A stretch of DNA of 64,000 nt from Prochlorococcus sp. AG-355-I04 (GCA_003280915.1 QCDL01000007.1:1-64000); one strand, 5' to 3'; positions 10,882 to 21,907 are shown, counted from the first letter of the stretch. Numbers and translations are program-made. The notes: generated by a model from the sequence alone, not told the origin.

Positions 10882-10889
10882 GATAATAT
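10882..10889 (+). promoter_or_regulatory. Putative -10 element upstream of prsA
   Basis: GATAATAT lies about 20 bp before the GTG start of prsA, inside a 244-bp spacer shared with the divergent malQ gene. No -35 box at good spacing is evident (TTGCGA at 10855 is about 21 bp away), which is common in this AT-rich group. A start site only a few bases upstream of the gene would give a very short leader. Confidence 0.3.
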
Positions 10890-10909
10890 AGTTTTATGGT
10901 GCAAATTTC

Positions 10910-11905
10910 GTGACAAGTTTTATCACGGCAATGCAGAGTAAAGAATCGAACTTTAATCTAGCTAATAGTAGATTAAGGTTAGTAAGTGGGACAACAAACC
11001 CAAAGTTAGCTGAAGAAATTGCATCATACTTAGGGATTGAAAATGTACCTTTAATATCTAAAAGATTTGCAGATGGAGAACTTTATGTTCAGATTCAGCA
11101 ATCTATTAGAGGTTGTGATGTATTCCTTATACAACCTACATGCGCTCCTGTAAACGATAGTTTAATGGAGCTCATGATCATGGTTGACGCTTGCAAAAGA
11201 GCTTCTGCAAGACAAATAACGGCTGTAATTCCCTATTTTGGCTATGCAAGGGCAGACAGGAAAACTTCAGGAAGAGAATCTATAACTGCAAAATTAACTG
11301 CCAATTTACTAGAGAAATCAGGAGTTGATAGAGTTTTAGCGATGGACTTACACTCGGCTCAAATACAAGGCTACTTCGATATACCATGCGATCATATTTA
11401 CGGATCACCTGTGTTAATTGATTATCTAGAATCTCTAGATTTAGAAGAAATAGTTGTAGTCTCTCCTGATGTAGGAGGAGTAGCAAGAGCAAGAGCTTTC
11501 GCTAAATTAATGAATGATGCGCCGTTGGCTATCATTGATAAAAGGAGAGCTGCGCATAATATCGCTGAAAGTCTAACCGTTATCGGTGAAGTCAAAGGTA
11601 AAACGGCTATTCTTATAGACGACATGATAGACACGGGAGGTACAATTTGTTCTGGAGCAAATTTACTAAAAAAAGAAGGAGCTAATAGAATATTTGCATG
11701 TGCCTCACATGCTGTATTTTCTCCTCCTTCTTATGAAAGATTAAGTTCTAAGAATCTTTTCGAACAAGTCATTGTAACTAACAGCATACCAGTAATAGTT
11801 AAAGATAATTTTCCACAGTTAAAGGTACTTTCAGTTGCGAATATGCTGGGAGAAGCTATTTGGAGAATCCATGAAGAAAGTTCAGTTAGTTCAATGTTCA
11901 GATAA
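10910..11905 (+). CDS. prsA: Ribose-phosphate pyrophosphokinase
   Basis: This enzyme makes PRPP from ribose 5-phosphate and ATP for nucleotide, His, Trp and NAD synthesis. The 331-residue protein shows RFADGELYVQIQQSIRG, the ATP-binding flexible loop region YFGYARADRKTSGRE, the metal site AMDLHSAQIQGYF, and the PRPP loop ILIDDMIDTGGTIC. The GTG start gives an N-terminus of about 20 extra residues before the conserved fold; an in-frame ATG at 10931 (MQSKES) is an alternative. It is monocistronic, converging with the next gene 11 bp away. Confidence 0.96.
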   Translation: MTSFITAMQSKESNFNLANSRLRLVSGTTNPKLAEEIASYLGIENVPLISKRFADGELYVQIQQSIRGCDVFLIQPTCAPVNDSLMELMIMVDACKRASARQITAVIPYFGYARADRKTSGRESITAKLTANLLEKSGVDRVLAMDLHSAQIQGYFDIPCDHIYGSPVLIDYLESLDLEEIVVVSPDVGGVARARAFAKLMNDAPLAIIDKRRAAHNIAESLTVIGEVKGKTAILIDDMIDTGGTICSGANLLKKEGANRIFACASHAVFSPPSYERLSSKNLFEQVIVTNSIPVIVKDNFPQLKVLSVANMLGEAIWRIHEESSVSSMFR

Positions 11906-11916
11906 ATAAAAAAGAT

Positions 11917-12357
11917 TTATTTTTTGTTTTTCTTAACAAGTTCCTTTATCCTTTTTTCGTAGTCATTTTTAATTTTCTTTGGAATACTTTCAGGACACAT
12001 TTTAATTGCACTTCCTACGATCTGAAATACGCCAGCATTATAGAGTCTTTTTTCGTCAAGTTTCTCATTCCCTAGTTCTTTGATTGCTCCACCATGTTTG
12101 CCAATTATTACATTTGCAAAAGTTGCACTAGCTATGCCGAGACCTTTTTTAAAATCTACCTCAGCTTTTGAAGCTATACAAAGATAAGAGGCCCCCATTT
12201 GTCGATATAAAAAAAGATCTTTTTCGGAAGCAGCAATTAAATTTTTTTCAGCTTTTATGGGTCTATTCAATAGACATAATTCAAAAAGTGTTATGGGTAC
12301 AATAATTGTCAGACCTAACAATTTAAGAAGTCTTTTTGAATAAAAATCAATACACAT
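11917..12357 (-). CDS. Conserved secreted protein of marine picocyanobacteria
   Basis: The 146-residue protein has a hydrophobic N-terminal segment (LLGLTIIVPITLFELCLL) consistent with a signal anchor or signal peptide. The mature part contains GASYLCIASKAEVDF, ASATFANVIIGKHGGAI and AIKMCPESIPKKI, so two spaced cysteines could form a disulfide. I recall related short proteins in Prochlorococcus genomes carrying an unsupported 'cAMP phosphodiesterase' label; no phosphodiesterase motif is visible. The function is unknown. It lies between prsA and the lyase-like gene, both separated by short spacers. Confidence 0.75.
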   Translation of the reverse strand: MCIDFYSKRLLKLLGLTIIVPITLFELCLLNRPIKAEKNLIAASEKDLFLYRQMGASYLCIASKAEVDFKKGLGIASATFANVIIGKHGGAIKELGNEKLDEKRLYNAGVFQIVGSAIKMCPESIPKKIKNDYEKRIKELVKKNKK

Positions 12358-12419
12358 TAACTAAGATTATTTACTACAAGATAACACTTTTACTTTTAAC
12401 ATTAATTCATAGGAATAAG

Positions 12420-12959
12420 TTACTTAATAATTTTTATTTCGTGATGATTTTCTACTATTTTTAGCTTATTTTGGTTCCATGAATATATAACCCTAAATCT
12501 ATATTTATCAGAATCAACAAGCCTTGTATGCTCAATAATGTACCAATCTTTATAGGAAGATTCAAAAATCATTTCGTGTTCGTCTACTTGCTTAATATTT
12601 GAAATCCCTTCAACATTACTTAAGTAAAAATTTTCCCTAAAAAGTTGATGGCCTTTTAAAAATGCAGACATTTCTCCTCGTTCTTTGTACTGGGGATTTT
12701 CGTTAAAGAAATTATATTTTTTTTCTGGATACCAAGTAAATTTATAATGTGACTCCCATTCGGATTTACTCTTGAGAGATTCTATATTTAGATTCATAAT
12801 TAAATTATAAGTTTTTTGTTCTTCATTAAGAAAATAGGTTCTATTAGATTTCCACAATCCAATATTCCTTGAAAACCACCTTTTTAAATTACTATTTAAA
12901 TGAATTTCTGGAGGATTTTCACCAAAATGTAAATTTTTCTTTGAATTAATAGCAACCAT
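12420..12959 (-). CDS. CpcS/CpeS-like phycobiliprotein lyase family protein (tentative)
   Basis: The 179-residue product has the opening WFSRNIGLWKSNRTYFLNEE, close to the start of the lipocalin-like CpcS/CpeS bilin lyases (a pattern of the form FxxxSVGxWxSxRT). It also has a beta-rich remainder ending in DKYRFRVIYSWNQNKLKIVE. Family members attach phycobilins to phycobiliprotein cysteines. The glycine-rich middle of canonical CpeS is poorly preserved, so activity is doubtful. High-light Prochlorococcus keeps only remnants of phycoerythrin, and no phycobiliprotein gene is in the window. It diverges from sasA with a 106-bp spacer. Confidence 0.5.
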   Translation of the reverse strand: MVAINSKKNLHFGENPPEIHLNSNLKRWFSRNIGLWKSNRTYFLNEEQKTYNLIMNLNIESLKSKSEWESHYKFTWYPEKKYNFFNENPQYKERGEMSAFLKGHQLFRENFYLSNVEGISNIKQVDEHEMIFESSYKDWYIIEHTRLVDSDKYRFRVIYSWNQNKLKIVENHHEIKIIK

Positions 12960-13065
12960 ATATAAATAAGTCCTATTTATTTCATAGCCTATCTGTAAAA
13001 TAAAAATAAATATCTTAAGGTGTTTATAAGGATTAACAGCTTTTCAACACTTCAGGGGAAAACAT

Positions 13066-14184
13066 TTGAATGATAAAAAAGAGTTAAAGTTAATACTTGT
13101 GGCTGCTAGAAATCAACTTTCTAGTAATGATATTAAGTCCTTAATAGCGTATTTAGAATCAGATGATTGTGAATTTGAGACATCTCTTCAGATTTCTGAG
13201 CCAACAGAGCAGCCGGAATTACTTGAACTACACAGATTAGTTGCTATTCCTGCTCTCATAAAAGTTTCACCAGCTCCAAAGCAAATATTTGCTGGAAGTA
13301 ATATTTTCTCTCAGGTGCAAAAATGGTTACCAAGGTGGACGCAGGAAGGCTTAACAAAAAATCTTGGGATTAATTTGCAACCATCCAAAATTGATTCAAT
13401 AAGAACTCAAAAAGAATTTCTATTGGAAGACGAACTTCTTGTCTTAAGGCAAGAAAATGAGACATTAACAAAAAGAATAGAGTCTCAGGAAAGATTATTA
13501 AGAATGGTTGCCCATGAATTGAGAACCCCCTTAACTGCAGCTACTTTGGCTGTTCAAAGTCAAAAACTCGGACAAATAGATATTTCAAAATTGCAAGACG
13601 TAATTAAAAGACGTCTAGAAGAGATTGAACTACTATCTCAGGATCTTTTAGAGGTTGGAACAACTAAATGGGAAGCGTTATTCAATCCTCAGAAAATTGA
13701 TTTAGGTAATATCAGTGCTGAAGTAATACTCGAATTAGAAAAATTCTGGAGATTAAGAAATATTGAAATTGACACTGATATACCATCTGATTTGCCAAGT
13801 GTATTTGCAGATCAAAGAAGAATGAGGCAAGTATTCTTAAATTTAATTGAAAATGCTATTAAATTTTCTAACGATTCTGGATCTATAAAAATTACTATGA
13901 TTCATAAGACAAATCAATGGGTAGAAATAACAATTTGTGACAAAGGCGCAGGCATTCCTTTGACCGAACAAAAAAGAATTTTTCTGGATAGAGTTAGACT
14001 TCCACAGACTTCTGAAGGAACTTCAGGATTTGGTATAGGGTTATCTGTATGCAGGAGAATAGTGCAAGTTCATGGAGGAAGAATATGGGTAGTATCTGAA
14101 ATTGGTGTAGGTTCCTGCTTCCATTTTACCGTTCCTGTGTGGCAAGGACAAAACAAAGAGCAACAATACTTGACGAAAGGCTAG
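13066..14184 (+). CDS. sasA: Circadian output sensor histidine kinase SasA
   Basis: SasA binds KaiC through a thioredoxin-like KaiB-type sensor domain and passes phosphate to the response regulator RpaA. Residues about 7-95 form the KaiB-like domain ([28 protein letters not shown]). A coiled segment follows near 125-145, then HisKA with H150 in [10 protein letters not shown], and an HATPase_c domain with [18 protein letters not shown] and [14 protein letters not shown]. The length of 372 is typical. The start is TTG with no obvious Shine-Dalgarno. kaiABC is not in the window. Prochlorococcus is known to lack kaiA, which makes this kinase central to its timing output. Confidence 0.94.
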   Translation: MNDKKELKLILVAARNQLSSNDIKSLIAYLESDDCEFETSLQISEPTEQPELLELHRLVAIPALIKVSPAPKQIFAGSNIFSQVQKWLPRWTQEGLTKNLGINLQPSKIDSIRTQKEFLLEDELLVLRQENETLTKRIESQERLLRMVAHELRTPLTAATLAVQSQKLGQIDISKLQDVIKRRLEEIELLSQDLLEVGTTKWEALFNPQKIDLGNISAEVILELEKFWRLRNIEIDTDIPSDLPSVFADQRRMRQVFLNLIENAIKFSNDSGSIKITMIHKTNQWVEITICDKGAGIPLTEQKRIFLDRVRLPQTSEGTSGFGIGLSVCRRIVQVHGGRIWVVSEIGVGSCFHFTVPVWQGQNKEQQYLTKG

Positions 14185-14226
14185 CTTTACTCTTAGTTTT
14201 TAGTAAGCTGTAATGCTAATTCCCTG

Positions 14227-14298
14227 GCCCCATCGTCTAGAGGCCTAGGACACCTCCCTTTCACGGAGGCGACAGGGGTTCGAATCCCCTTGGGGCTA
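14227..14298 (+). tRNA. trnE: tRNA-Glu (anticodon TTC)
   Basis: A 72-nt cloverleaf can be drawn by hand. The acceptor stem GGCCCCA pairs with TGGGGCT (one G-U), the anticodon stem CCTCC/GGAGG holds loop CTTTCAC with TTC at 14261-14263, and the T-arm is AGGGG-TTCGAAT-CCCCT, followed by discriminator A. No CCA is encoded. In cyanobacteria this glutamyl-tRNA also supplies the tetrapyrrole pathway through glutamyl-tRNA reductase. Confidence 0.95.
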
Positions 14299-14321
14299 TT
14301 AATTTAACTTTATAAAGATCT

Positions 14322-14852
14322 TTATGAAAATTTTGCTTGCCTGTCAACGGCAATTAAATTTTCTGAAAGATCCTTTTTCAGTCTTTTCTCTATCATACCT
14401 ATTGGCATCCACTTACAACCCTGAACAGTGAGATCATAAATTAATGAGTTTTTTGATGTATTTTTAATATTTTTTATTTTCCAACTACCTTCAAATTTTC
14501 TGAAATCTCCTTTTATTAAATTAAATTTTAAGAGGCCAAGCTCCTTATCTTCAAATAAATCTATAGTTACTTCAGCTGAAAACTTCATGCCAAGGAAATC
14601 CTGAGCCCCAACTTGTTTAAGGTGGACATTATTTCCCTTCTGAAATATTTTTTTGCTCGATAAAAGATTCGGTATGTAGAGATTCAGTCGATCATAATCT
14701 GTTAAAACACTCCACAAAGAATCAAAACTTGCAGAAGTTGTAAGTTGAGCTGCCAGTCGTCTTGTACCGCCGGAAAACTTCTCCATCGTCTGCTCAATTG
14801 TCCTGTAATCATTATTCTTAGAATGATCTTCTGATTCTTGAGGATTATTCAT
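14322..14852 (-). CDS. START/SRPBCC (COQ10-type polyketide cyclase) domain protein
   Basis: The 176-residue protein fits the COQ10/START ligand-binding fold: ARLTTSASFDSLWSVLTDYD-like opening (residues about 34-55), YIPNLLSSKKI, and a beta-sheet core around QDFLGMKFSAEVTID and FEGSWKI. Such domains bind hydrophobic ligands such as quinones or lipids; in cyanobacteria and plastids many are of unknown function. The first 30 residues are polar and probably disordered. It converges with the tRNA gene and diverges from petH, with a 181-bp spacer holding the petH promoter. Confidence 0.8.
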   Translation of the reverse strand: MNNPQESEDHSKNNDYRTIEQTMEKFSGGTRRLAAQLTTSASFDSLWSVLTDYDRLNLYIPNLLSSKKIFQKGNNVHLKQVGAQDFLGMKFSAEVTIDLFEDKELGLLKFNLIKGDFRKFEGSWKIKNIKNTSKNSLIYDLTVQGCKWMPIGMIEKRLKKDLSENLIAVDRQAKFS

Positions 14853-15030
14853 AAATGAATTTTTTAATCAGATAAAAAATTATTTCTGTGTAACTATACT
14901 GATAAAAACAACAAAAACTGAAAAATTAAAATAATTTCTTCTATTTATCCCGATCTCAAAACGTAACCATTTTTGTAAAATCACTACAAATTAAGCTACA
15001 AATTGATAATCTTTTATTAAAGAAATCTAA

Positions 15031-16146
<1,116 letters not shown>

Positions 16147-16256
16147 ATCTTTGATATTTAGATTTAAGCTTCACATACTAAATACTTTTTGGTTTAGACA
16201 CAATATGTAGCTAATATTTGAAAAAAAGAGGATTTTAAATAAAGAATACTAAAAAT

Positions 16257-17780
16257 ATGCCTTCAACTTTAAGTAATCCTCTAAGATTAGGTTTACGACA
16301 GGAAAGAGTCATATCTCCACAATGTTTAGTAATTTTTGGCGCGAGTGGAGACCTTACTCATAGAAAATTAATACCAGCCTTATTTGAACTCTATTTGCAA
16401 AGAAGAATTCCTAGTGAATTTGGAATAGTTGGTTGTGCGAGAAGACCTTGGACTGATAATGAATTTAGAGAAAAGATGAAAATAAAGTTATCAAATCAAA
16501 TATCTGGTAAAGAAAGGGAGTGGGAACAATTTTCTAATTATCTTTTCTACGAACCAGTTGACCTACAACAGAGTGATCATGTCGTAAGGCTTTCTAGAAG
16601 ATTAAATGAAATTGATAAGACACAAGCTACTCATGGGAATAGAACATTTTATTTATCAGTATCTCCGAATTTCTATGCAAGTGGATGTAAAGCTCTTAAA
16701 GGGGCTGGCCTTTTAGATGACCCTAAGAAAAGTCGTTTAGTAATTGAAAAACCTTTTGGAAGAGATTATTCAAGTGCAAAAAAATTGAACAAGATCGTTC
16801 AAAGTTGCGCTGAAGAAAGTCAGATTTATAGGATTGATCATTATTTAGGTAAAGAGACAGTTCAGAATATTCTTGTTTTGAGGTTTGCTAACACTATTTT
16901 TGAGCCAATCTGGAACAGAAATTATATATCAAGTGTTCAAATTACTTCATCTGAAACAGTTGGTGTTGAAGATAGAGCAGGTTATTACGAAAGCTCTGGT
17001 GCTTTACGAGATATGCTTCAAAATCATATGACTCAAATGCTTGCAGTTACAGCAATGGAACCTCCTGGAAAATTTGAACCAGAAGCAATAAGAAATGAAA
17101 AAGCTAAGGTTCTTCAAGCTTCAAAACTTGCTGACGAAAATGAACCGTGGAATTGTTGCATAAGAGGTCAATATGGAGAGGGAGGGAATATTTCAAATCG
17201 ACTCAAAGGATATAGGCAGGAAGATGGTGTTAATAGTAATAGCACAACAGAAACTTATATTGCGACAAAAGTTTTCGTTGATAACTGGCGTTGGCAAGGG
17301 GTTCCTTTTTATATGAGAACAGGTAAAAGATTACCTAAAAGACTTGGAGAAATAGTCTTGACTTTTAAAGACGTTCCTGTGCATTTATTTGAATCAACAA
17401 TAATAAATCCTGCCCCAAATCAACTTATCCTTAGAATTCAGCCAAATGAAGGTGCTACTTTCAATTTTGAGGTAAAATCTCCTGGTTCTGGAATGAAATC
17501 AAGACCTGTTGAGATGGAATTTTCTTATGATGAATCATTTGGAGAACCCTCAGATGAAGGTTATGTAAGACTATTAGCTGATGCAATGCTTTCTGACCCA
17601 ACATTATTTACTCGAAGTGATGAGGTAGAGGCAGCTTGGAAACTTTATACTCCATTAATAGAATTGATGGATAATTCTCCTTGGAAGTTACCTACTTATA
17701 ATTATGAATCTATGACATGGGGACCTCCTGAATCAGATCAATTAATTTCAAAAGATAATATTTTCTGGCGTAGACCCTAA
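16257..17780 (+). CDS. zwf: Glucose-6-phosphate 1-dehydrogenase
   Basis: Zwf oxidises glucose 6-phosphate to 6-phosphogluconolactone with NADP+, the entry to the oxidative pentose phosphate pathway used by cyanobacteria at night. The 507-residue protein has the dinucleotide site IFGASGDLTHRKLIPAL near residue 27 and the active-site peptide RIDHYLGKETVQN at 192-204. Length and order are standard. The next gene, opcA, begins 2 bp after the stop, and cobB 3 bp after that, so a zwf-opcA-cobB operon is likely. Cyanobacterial zwf is redox-controlled through OpcA and thioredoxin. Confidence 0.97.
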   Translation: MPSTLSNPLRLGLRQERVISPQCLVIFGASGDLTHRKLIPALFELYLQRRIPSEFGIVGCARRPWTDNEFREKMKIKLSNQISGKEREWEQFSNYLFYEPVDLQQSDHVVRLSRRLNEIDKTQATHGNRTFYLSVSPNFYASGCKALKGAGLLDDPKKSRLVIEKPFGRDYSSAKKLNKIVQSCAEESQIYRIDHYLGKETVQNILVLRFANTIFEPIWNRNYISSVQITSSETVGVEDRAGYYESSGALRDMLQNHMTQMLAVTAMEPPGKFEPEAIRNEKAKVLQASKLADENEPWNCCIRGQYGEGGNISNRLKGYRQEDGVNSNSTTETYIATKVFVDNWRWQGVPFYMRTGKRLPKRLGEIVLTFKDVPVHLFESTIINPAPNQLILRIQPNEGATFNFEVKSPGSGMKSRPVEMEFSYDESFGEPSDEGYVRLLADAMLSDPTLFTRSDEVEAAWKLYTPLIELMDNSPWKLPTYNYESMTWGPPESDQLISKDNIFWRRP

Positions 17781-17782
17781 AA

Positions 17783-19084
17783 ATGAAACCTCAACTTACA
17801 CTACAAACCCCTTTAGAGCTGCCTTATCAGGAAATTTCTAATTACCTTAATAAATTATGGATTTCAGAAGATAAAGATAATAGTGGAGCTAATACTTTCA
17901 CATTAATGGTCTGGCAGCCTGCATGGCTAGAACAATGCTTGGTTCAAAAAGGATTAGTAAATGGACCAATTACGGGAAATTTAAGTCCAGAGATAATTGA
18001 AGTTGCTAAAAAATTTATATTAGATCAAGGACTTCCTATCACTACTTCAATTTATAGTGAAGAATTATTGAATTTGTTGAAGGAAAATTTATCTAATAAA
18101 GACTTTGAAGATTTTAGAGGACAATTTTTTGAATCAACGATAAGTACATTGAATCCAAGAAGATTAATAACTCTAGCGCCAACATTAAATAAAAATTCAG
18201 ATATCAAAACATTTGTATCCGCTTACTGTCCATTAAGTGATACTCCAGCTATGCAACCTATATGTGGGGATTTAGTTGTTATTAGGGGGGACTCTGACTC
18301 AATATCTAATAAAGGATTAAAAATAATTGATGAATTATCTATTGATGAATTACCTTCATGGTTGTGGTGGAATGGAAGCTTGGATGAGTCGCCTGAAATC
18401 TTCGAATATTTCACTGATTATGGTCTAAGGTTAATAATTGATACTTCTCTTGGATCGCCTCATAGATGTTTAAAAGTTTTAGATCAATTAAATAATTCAA
18501 ATAAAGCTATTAATGATTTGAATTGGGTTAGATTGAAAAACTGGAGGGAATCATTGGCAATGATTTTTGATCCGCCTTCGAGGAGACCAATTTTGGATCA
18601 TATTACTGATATTGACATTGATATCGCAGGAGATCATATGATTCAAGCATTGTTTTTTATTTCATGGATTAGTGATAAACTTGGTTGGTCTTTTCTAGGA
18701 GTTGAAAGGGATACAGAATCAACAAAAATAGAGTTTGAAAGAATTAATGGCGAAATAATTTCTACATCAATTAATCCCTTATCTTTGGGAAATCCAACTA
18801 TTCATTTAGGACAAGTTATTGGATTGAGGCTGATTTCAAAAATTAGTGAGGTTCAAAAAAATAACACTTGTGTAATACTTGGCTGTGAATCAGTGGAATG
18901 TATGAGACTTGAAGCAGGGGGAATGGCTAATATGGAATTAATAGAACAAGTTGTTCCAAATTCTTTTTCTACATCAGAGTACGATGTTAGTAAATTATTG
19001 GGAAGTAGTAGAGGTAATACCAGTCCTCTTTTTGAAAATTCTGTTAAAATAGCTCTTCAAATATTTAATGCTTTGAATAACTAA
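17783..19084 (+). CDS. opcA: Glucose-6-phosphate dehydrogenase assembly protein OpcA
   Basis: OpcA is the cyanobacterial and actinobacterial partner that promotes assembly and activity of G6PDH. The 433-residue product lies immediately after zwf, the conserved position. Supporting features are TFTLMVWQPAWLEQCL in the N-terminal part, the block LPSWLWWNGSLDESPEIF in the middle, and an extended C-terminal domain ending in GCESVECMRLEAGGMAN. No catalytic motif is expected in this family. Spacing to both neighbours is only 2-3 bp, so translational coupling is likely. Confidence 0.94.
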   Translation: MKPQLTLQTPLELPYQEISNYLNKLWISEDKDNSGANTFTLMVWQPAWLEQCLVQKGLVNGPITGNLSPEIIEVAKKFILDQGLPITTSIYSEELLNLLKENLSNKDFEDFRGQFFESTISTLNPRRLITLAPTLNKNSDIKTFVSAYCPLSDTPAMQPICGDLVVIRGDSDSISNKGLKIIDELSIDELPSWLWWNGSLDESPEIFEYFTDYGLRLIIDTSLGSPHRCLKVLDQLNNSNKAINDLNWVRLKNWRESLAMIFDPPSRRPILDHITDIDIDIAGDHMIQALFFISWISDKLGWSFLGVERDTESTKIEFERINGEIISTSINPLSLGNPTIHLGQVIGLRLISKISEVQKNNTCVILGCESVECMRLEAGGMANMELIEQVVPNSFSTSEYDVSKLLGSSRGNTSPLFENSVKIALQIFNALNN

Positions 19085-19087
19085 TAG

Positions 19088-20479
19088 ATGCCTTGTGTAA
19101 TATCTTCTCCTTCAACTGATAGCGGGAAAACTACATTATCTCTTTTGCTATCTTGTTGGGCCTTCTCAAAAGGTATAAAGATACAAACTTTCAAGGTTGG
19201 CCCAGATTATCTTGATCAACAACAACTTAGCTCAATTGGCCAACCTATTTGTAGGAATTTAGATATTTTTTTAAGTGGTGAGGAATGGGTTAAAGAAAGT
19301 TTTTTTAAACATTCTTTGAAATATGAATTCTCGTTAGTTGAAGGAGCTATGGGTCTGTTTGATGGACTAGGGGCAACAACCTATTCCAGTACAGCAAATA
19401 TTTCTAAACTTCTCAATGCTCCAATAATTTTTGTTGTTAATGCTAGAGGTCAAGTAGCTTCTCTTTTGGCGACTATTCGAGGTTTTAGAGATTTCGATAG
19501 TGATTTGTCAATAGCAGGAATTATATTTAACAACGTTAATTCAGATAGACATAAAAAATTAATTAAAGAAGTTTTTAAAAATGAAGATATCGAAATTCTT
19601 GGTTTTTTACCATCTGATTCAAAAATAACTTTAAACAAAGCTAATTTAGGTTTGATATCTCCAAAGGATAATGGAAAAGAAATTGATGTTGAATATTTTG
19701 CAAATTTCGCCGAAAGAAATCTTGATGTATTTTCTCTAATTAAATTTCTGAAATCTCCTCAAAAGAAAATATTTAATTCTTTCAATTTTAAAGATTTTAA
19801 AATAGTCAAAAGTAAACCTATCGCAATTGCAGAAGATAAAATCTTTCATTTTCAATACCCTGAAACTAAGGAGTTTTTGAGTGAAATAGGTATTCCATTG
19901 ATTTCATGGAGTATTTATGATGATGAAGAAATACCTAATGAGGCTTCTTCTTTAATTATTCCTGGGGGGTTTCCTGAAAAATATGCTGATCATATAAGTA
20001 ACTCTAAAATTAGCTTAAATTCGTTAAGGAAATTTCGCAAAAATGGTTTTATATATGCTGAGTGTGGAGGCATGATGGTTTTAGGAGACTTCATAAAAGA
20101 TGAAAATGGTAATAATCATAAAATGAGTGGCATCCTGCCTTTTAGATCAAAAAAAAGTAAACTTTCAGTAGGTTATAGATATATTGAGGGTTTAAAAGAT
20201 ACTCCAATCATTAAACAAAATCAATTAATTAGAGGACATGAATTTCATTATTGGGAAATTGAAAATAATTTATCTGAACTTGATTCTGTAAAAGCTGAGC
20301 ATCAGAAGAAACTTTCTCCCCCATGGAAAATTAAATCTTGGAAAACCGAATACAAAAATGAAGGCTTTTTTGATGAAAAATTACATGCAAGTTGGATTCA
20401 CTTACATTTGCCAAGTTCTCCAGAAGTCGCAAAAAACTTTATAGATGCCACACAAATTACTTTTTCAAAGGATTCTTAA
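19088..20479 (+). CDS. cobB: Cobyrinate a,c-diamide synthase
   Basis: This enzyme amidates the a and c side chains of cobyrinic acid in (pseudo)cobalamin synthesis. The 463-residue protein has an N-terminal P-loop amidoligase domain (SSPSTDSGKTTLSLLL near residue 5, VEGAMGLFDGLG) and a C-terminal class I-like glutaminase domain with the nucleophile Cys in YAECGGMMVLGD. The final His region reads HASWIHLHLPSSP. The GTG/ATG context is tight: ATG lies 3 bp after the opcA stop. Its stop codon overlaps the convergent PAP2-like gene by 4 bp. Prochlorococcus makes pseudocobalamin, so the gene is expected. Confidence 0.94.
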   Translation: MPCVISSPSTDSGKTTLSLLLSCWAFSKGIKIQTFKVGPDYLDQQQLSSIGQPICRNLDIFLSGEEWVKESFFKHSLKYEFSLVEGAMGLFDGLGATTYSSTANISKLLNAPIIFVVNARGQVASLLATIRGFRDFDSDLSIAGIIFNNVNSDRHKKLIKEVFKNEDIEILGFLPSDSKITLNKANLGLISPKDNGKEIDVEYFANFAERNLDVFSLIKFLKSPQKKIFNSFNFKDFKIVKSKPIAIAEDKIFHFQYPETKEFLSEIGIPLISWSIYDDEEIPNEASSLIIPGGFPEKYADHISNSKISLNSLRKFRKNGFIYAECGGMMVLGDFIKDENGNNHKMSGILPFRSKKSKLSVGYRYIEGLKDTPIIKQNQLIRGHEFHYWEIENNLSELDSVKAEHQKKLSPPWKIKSWKTEYKNEGFFDEKLHASWIHLHLPSSPEVAKNFIDATQITFSKDS

Positions 20480-20955
20480 TTTATTATTAAATCAAATATT
20501 TTGAGAGGAGAACCTAAAAAAAACATTCCAGGCAAAGTGATTAATGGTCCTAAAAAACTCCCTACCATGACCTCAATTTTTGTATGACCCAGGGTTTCTT
20601 TTAATAGTAATTCAGATTGGGGGTCTAGTTTTTTTGATAGTTTATTGATTTCTGCCGCTTGAATCCCAGCTGATTTTCGAACACCGCTTGCGTCATACAT
20701 GACTATTAGTGATACAGCTACTGATAATGCGAATATTGAGCTATCAAATCCCAATTCATAACCTATACCAGAGGAAGCACCAGTTATTAATGCGGAATGA
20801 CTTGAAGGCATACCACCCGTCTCGAACATAATTCCAAATCTTATCTCTCCAGTAGAAATGAAATTGAATAAAATTTTGAAAAATTGTGCCAGTAAACATG
20901 ATAATAAGCTCCAAAAAAGAACTGAATTATTAAAAAAGGCAAAAAACTCAGACAT
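20476..20955 (-). CDS. Divergent PAP2 family (DUF212) membrane protein
   Basis: The 159-residue integral membrane protein has the motif GGMPSSHSALITGASSGIG near residue 47, the conserved PSSHS block of the acid phosphatase/vanadium haloperoxidase-related DUF212 family. The basic K-residue motif DASGVRKSAGIQA follows near 88. Cyanobacterial relatives are widespread and often sit next to crtE, as here (13-bp gap, same strand). A role in polyprenyl or lipid phosphate hydrolysis is inferred only. It overlaps cobB by 4 bp tail to tail. Confidence 0.85.
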   Translation of the reverse strand: MSEFFAFFNNSVLFWSLLSCLLAQFFKILFNFISTGEIRFGIMFETGGMPSSHSALITGASSGIGYELGFDSSIFALSVAVSLIVMYDASGVRKSAGIQAAEINKLSKKLDPQSELLLKETLGHTKIEVMVGSFLGPLITLPGMFFLGSPLKIFDLIIN

Positions 20956-20968
20956 AAATTCAAACCAA

Positions 20969-21871
20969 TTATCTGTCTCTATTTGTAATAAAGTCGGCTA
21001 ACGATATTAAATACTTTGCTTCTGCACCCCAAGGTTCAATTGCTTTTTTTGCTTTTTCAACTAAATCTAATGCTCTTTTCTTTGACTCCTCCATCCCAAG
21101 TAATTTAGGGTAAGTAGTTTTGTCAGCTAAAAGATCTTTTCCTGCAGTTTTACCAAGCTTTTCACTGCTGGATGTTAAATCAAGAATATCATCTATTATT
21201 TGGAAGGCTAAACCAATTCCCTCTGCGTATGTTGTTAGAGCTTGTAATAGTTTATCGTTAGCCCCTGCGATCATCGCGCCTGTCCTTACGCAAGCTTTTA
21301 ATAAAGCCCCAGTCTTATGAAGATGAATATATTCGAGAGTTTCAAGGTCGACTTCTTTACCCTCGCATTCCAAATCAACAACCTGCCCTCCTACTAGTCC
21401 AGGTGCACCAGCAACAAGGGATAATTCGCCAATTACATTTAATAATCTATTTGGATCGACTCCTGGGCTTCTCAAGGAGACCATTTCAAAGGCCCTGGTT
21501 AATAAAGCATCCCCAGCAAGAATAGCTATTGCATCTCCATATACTTTGTGATTTGTCGGCCTACCTCTCCTTAAGTCATCATTATCCATAGCGGGCAGAT
21601 CATCATGAATCAAGGACATTGTATGGATCATTTCTATGGCTACTGCGGTAGGGACAGCAAGGGAGGGCTCTCCTCCAGCCAGTGAGCAAGATGCTAGACA
21701 TAAAATTGGACGTATTCTTTTCCCTCCAGCTAAAAGAGAATATCTCATTGATTCTCTTAATATTTCAGGATTCTCAGGACCCAAGGAAAAATCAAGTGCT
21801 TCTTCTACAACCTTTTTTGTGTTTTTAAGATATTTTTCAAAGTCAGAAATACTATTTATAACTTCAGTCAT
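20969..21871 (-). CDS. crtE: Geranylgeranyl diphosphate synthase
   Basis: CrtE condenses isopentenyl diphosphate with allylic diphosphates to give GGPP for carotenoids, chlorophyll phytol and quinones. The 300-residue protein has the first aspartate-rich motif [16 protein letters not shown] near residue 94, the second one [10 protein letters not shown] near 227, and [11 protein letters not shown] near the N-terminus. These are the hallmarks of the trans-prenyltransferase family. It lies between folD and the PAP2-like gene on the same strand. Chain-length residues were not assessed. Confidence 0.95.
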   Translation of the reverse strand: MTEVINSISDFEKYLKNTKKVVEEALDFSLGPENPEILRESMRYSLLAGGKRIRPILCLASCSLAGGEPSLAVPTAVAIEMIHTMSLIHDDLPAMDNDDLRRGRPTNHKVYGDAIAILAGDALLTRAFEMVSLRSPGVDPNRLLNVIGELSLVAGAPGLVGGQVVDLECEGKEVDLETLEYIHLHKTGALLKACVRTGAMIAGANDKLLQALTTYAEGIGLAFQIIDDILDLTSSSEKLGKTAGKDLLADKTTYPKLLGMEESKKRALDLVEKAKKAIEPWGAEAKYLISLADFITNRDR

Positions 21872-21907
21872 TTTAAGTTTTTTGTAAATTTTTTTTCATC
21901 TTGGAGT

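Noticed and set aside
14950-15000. Possible NtcA site GTA-AAATCAC-TAC upstream of petH
   Set aside because: The spacer is seven bases, not the eight required by the GTA-N8-TAC consensus.
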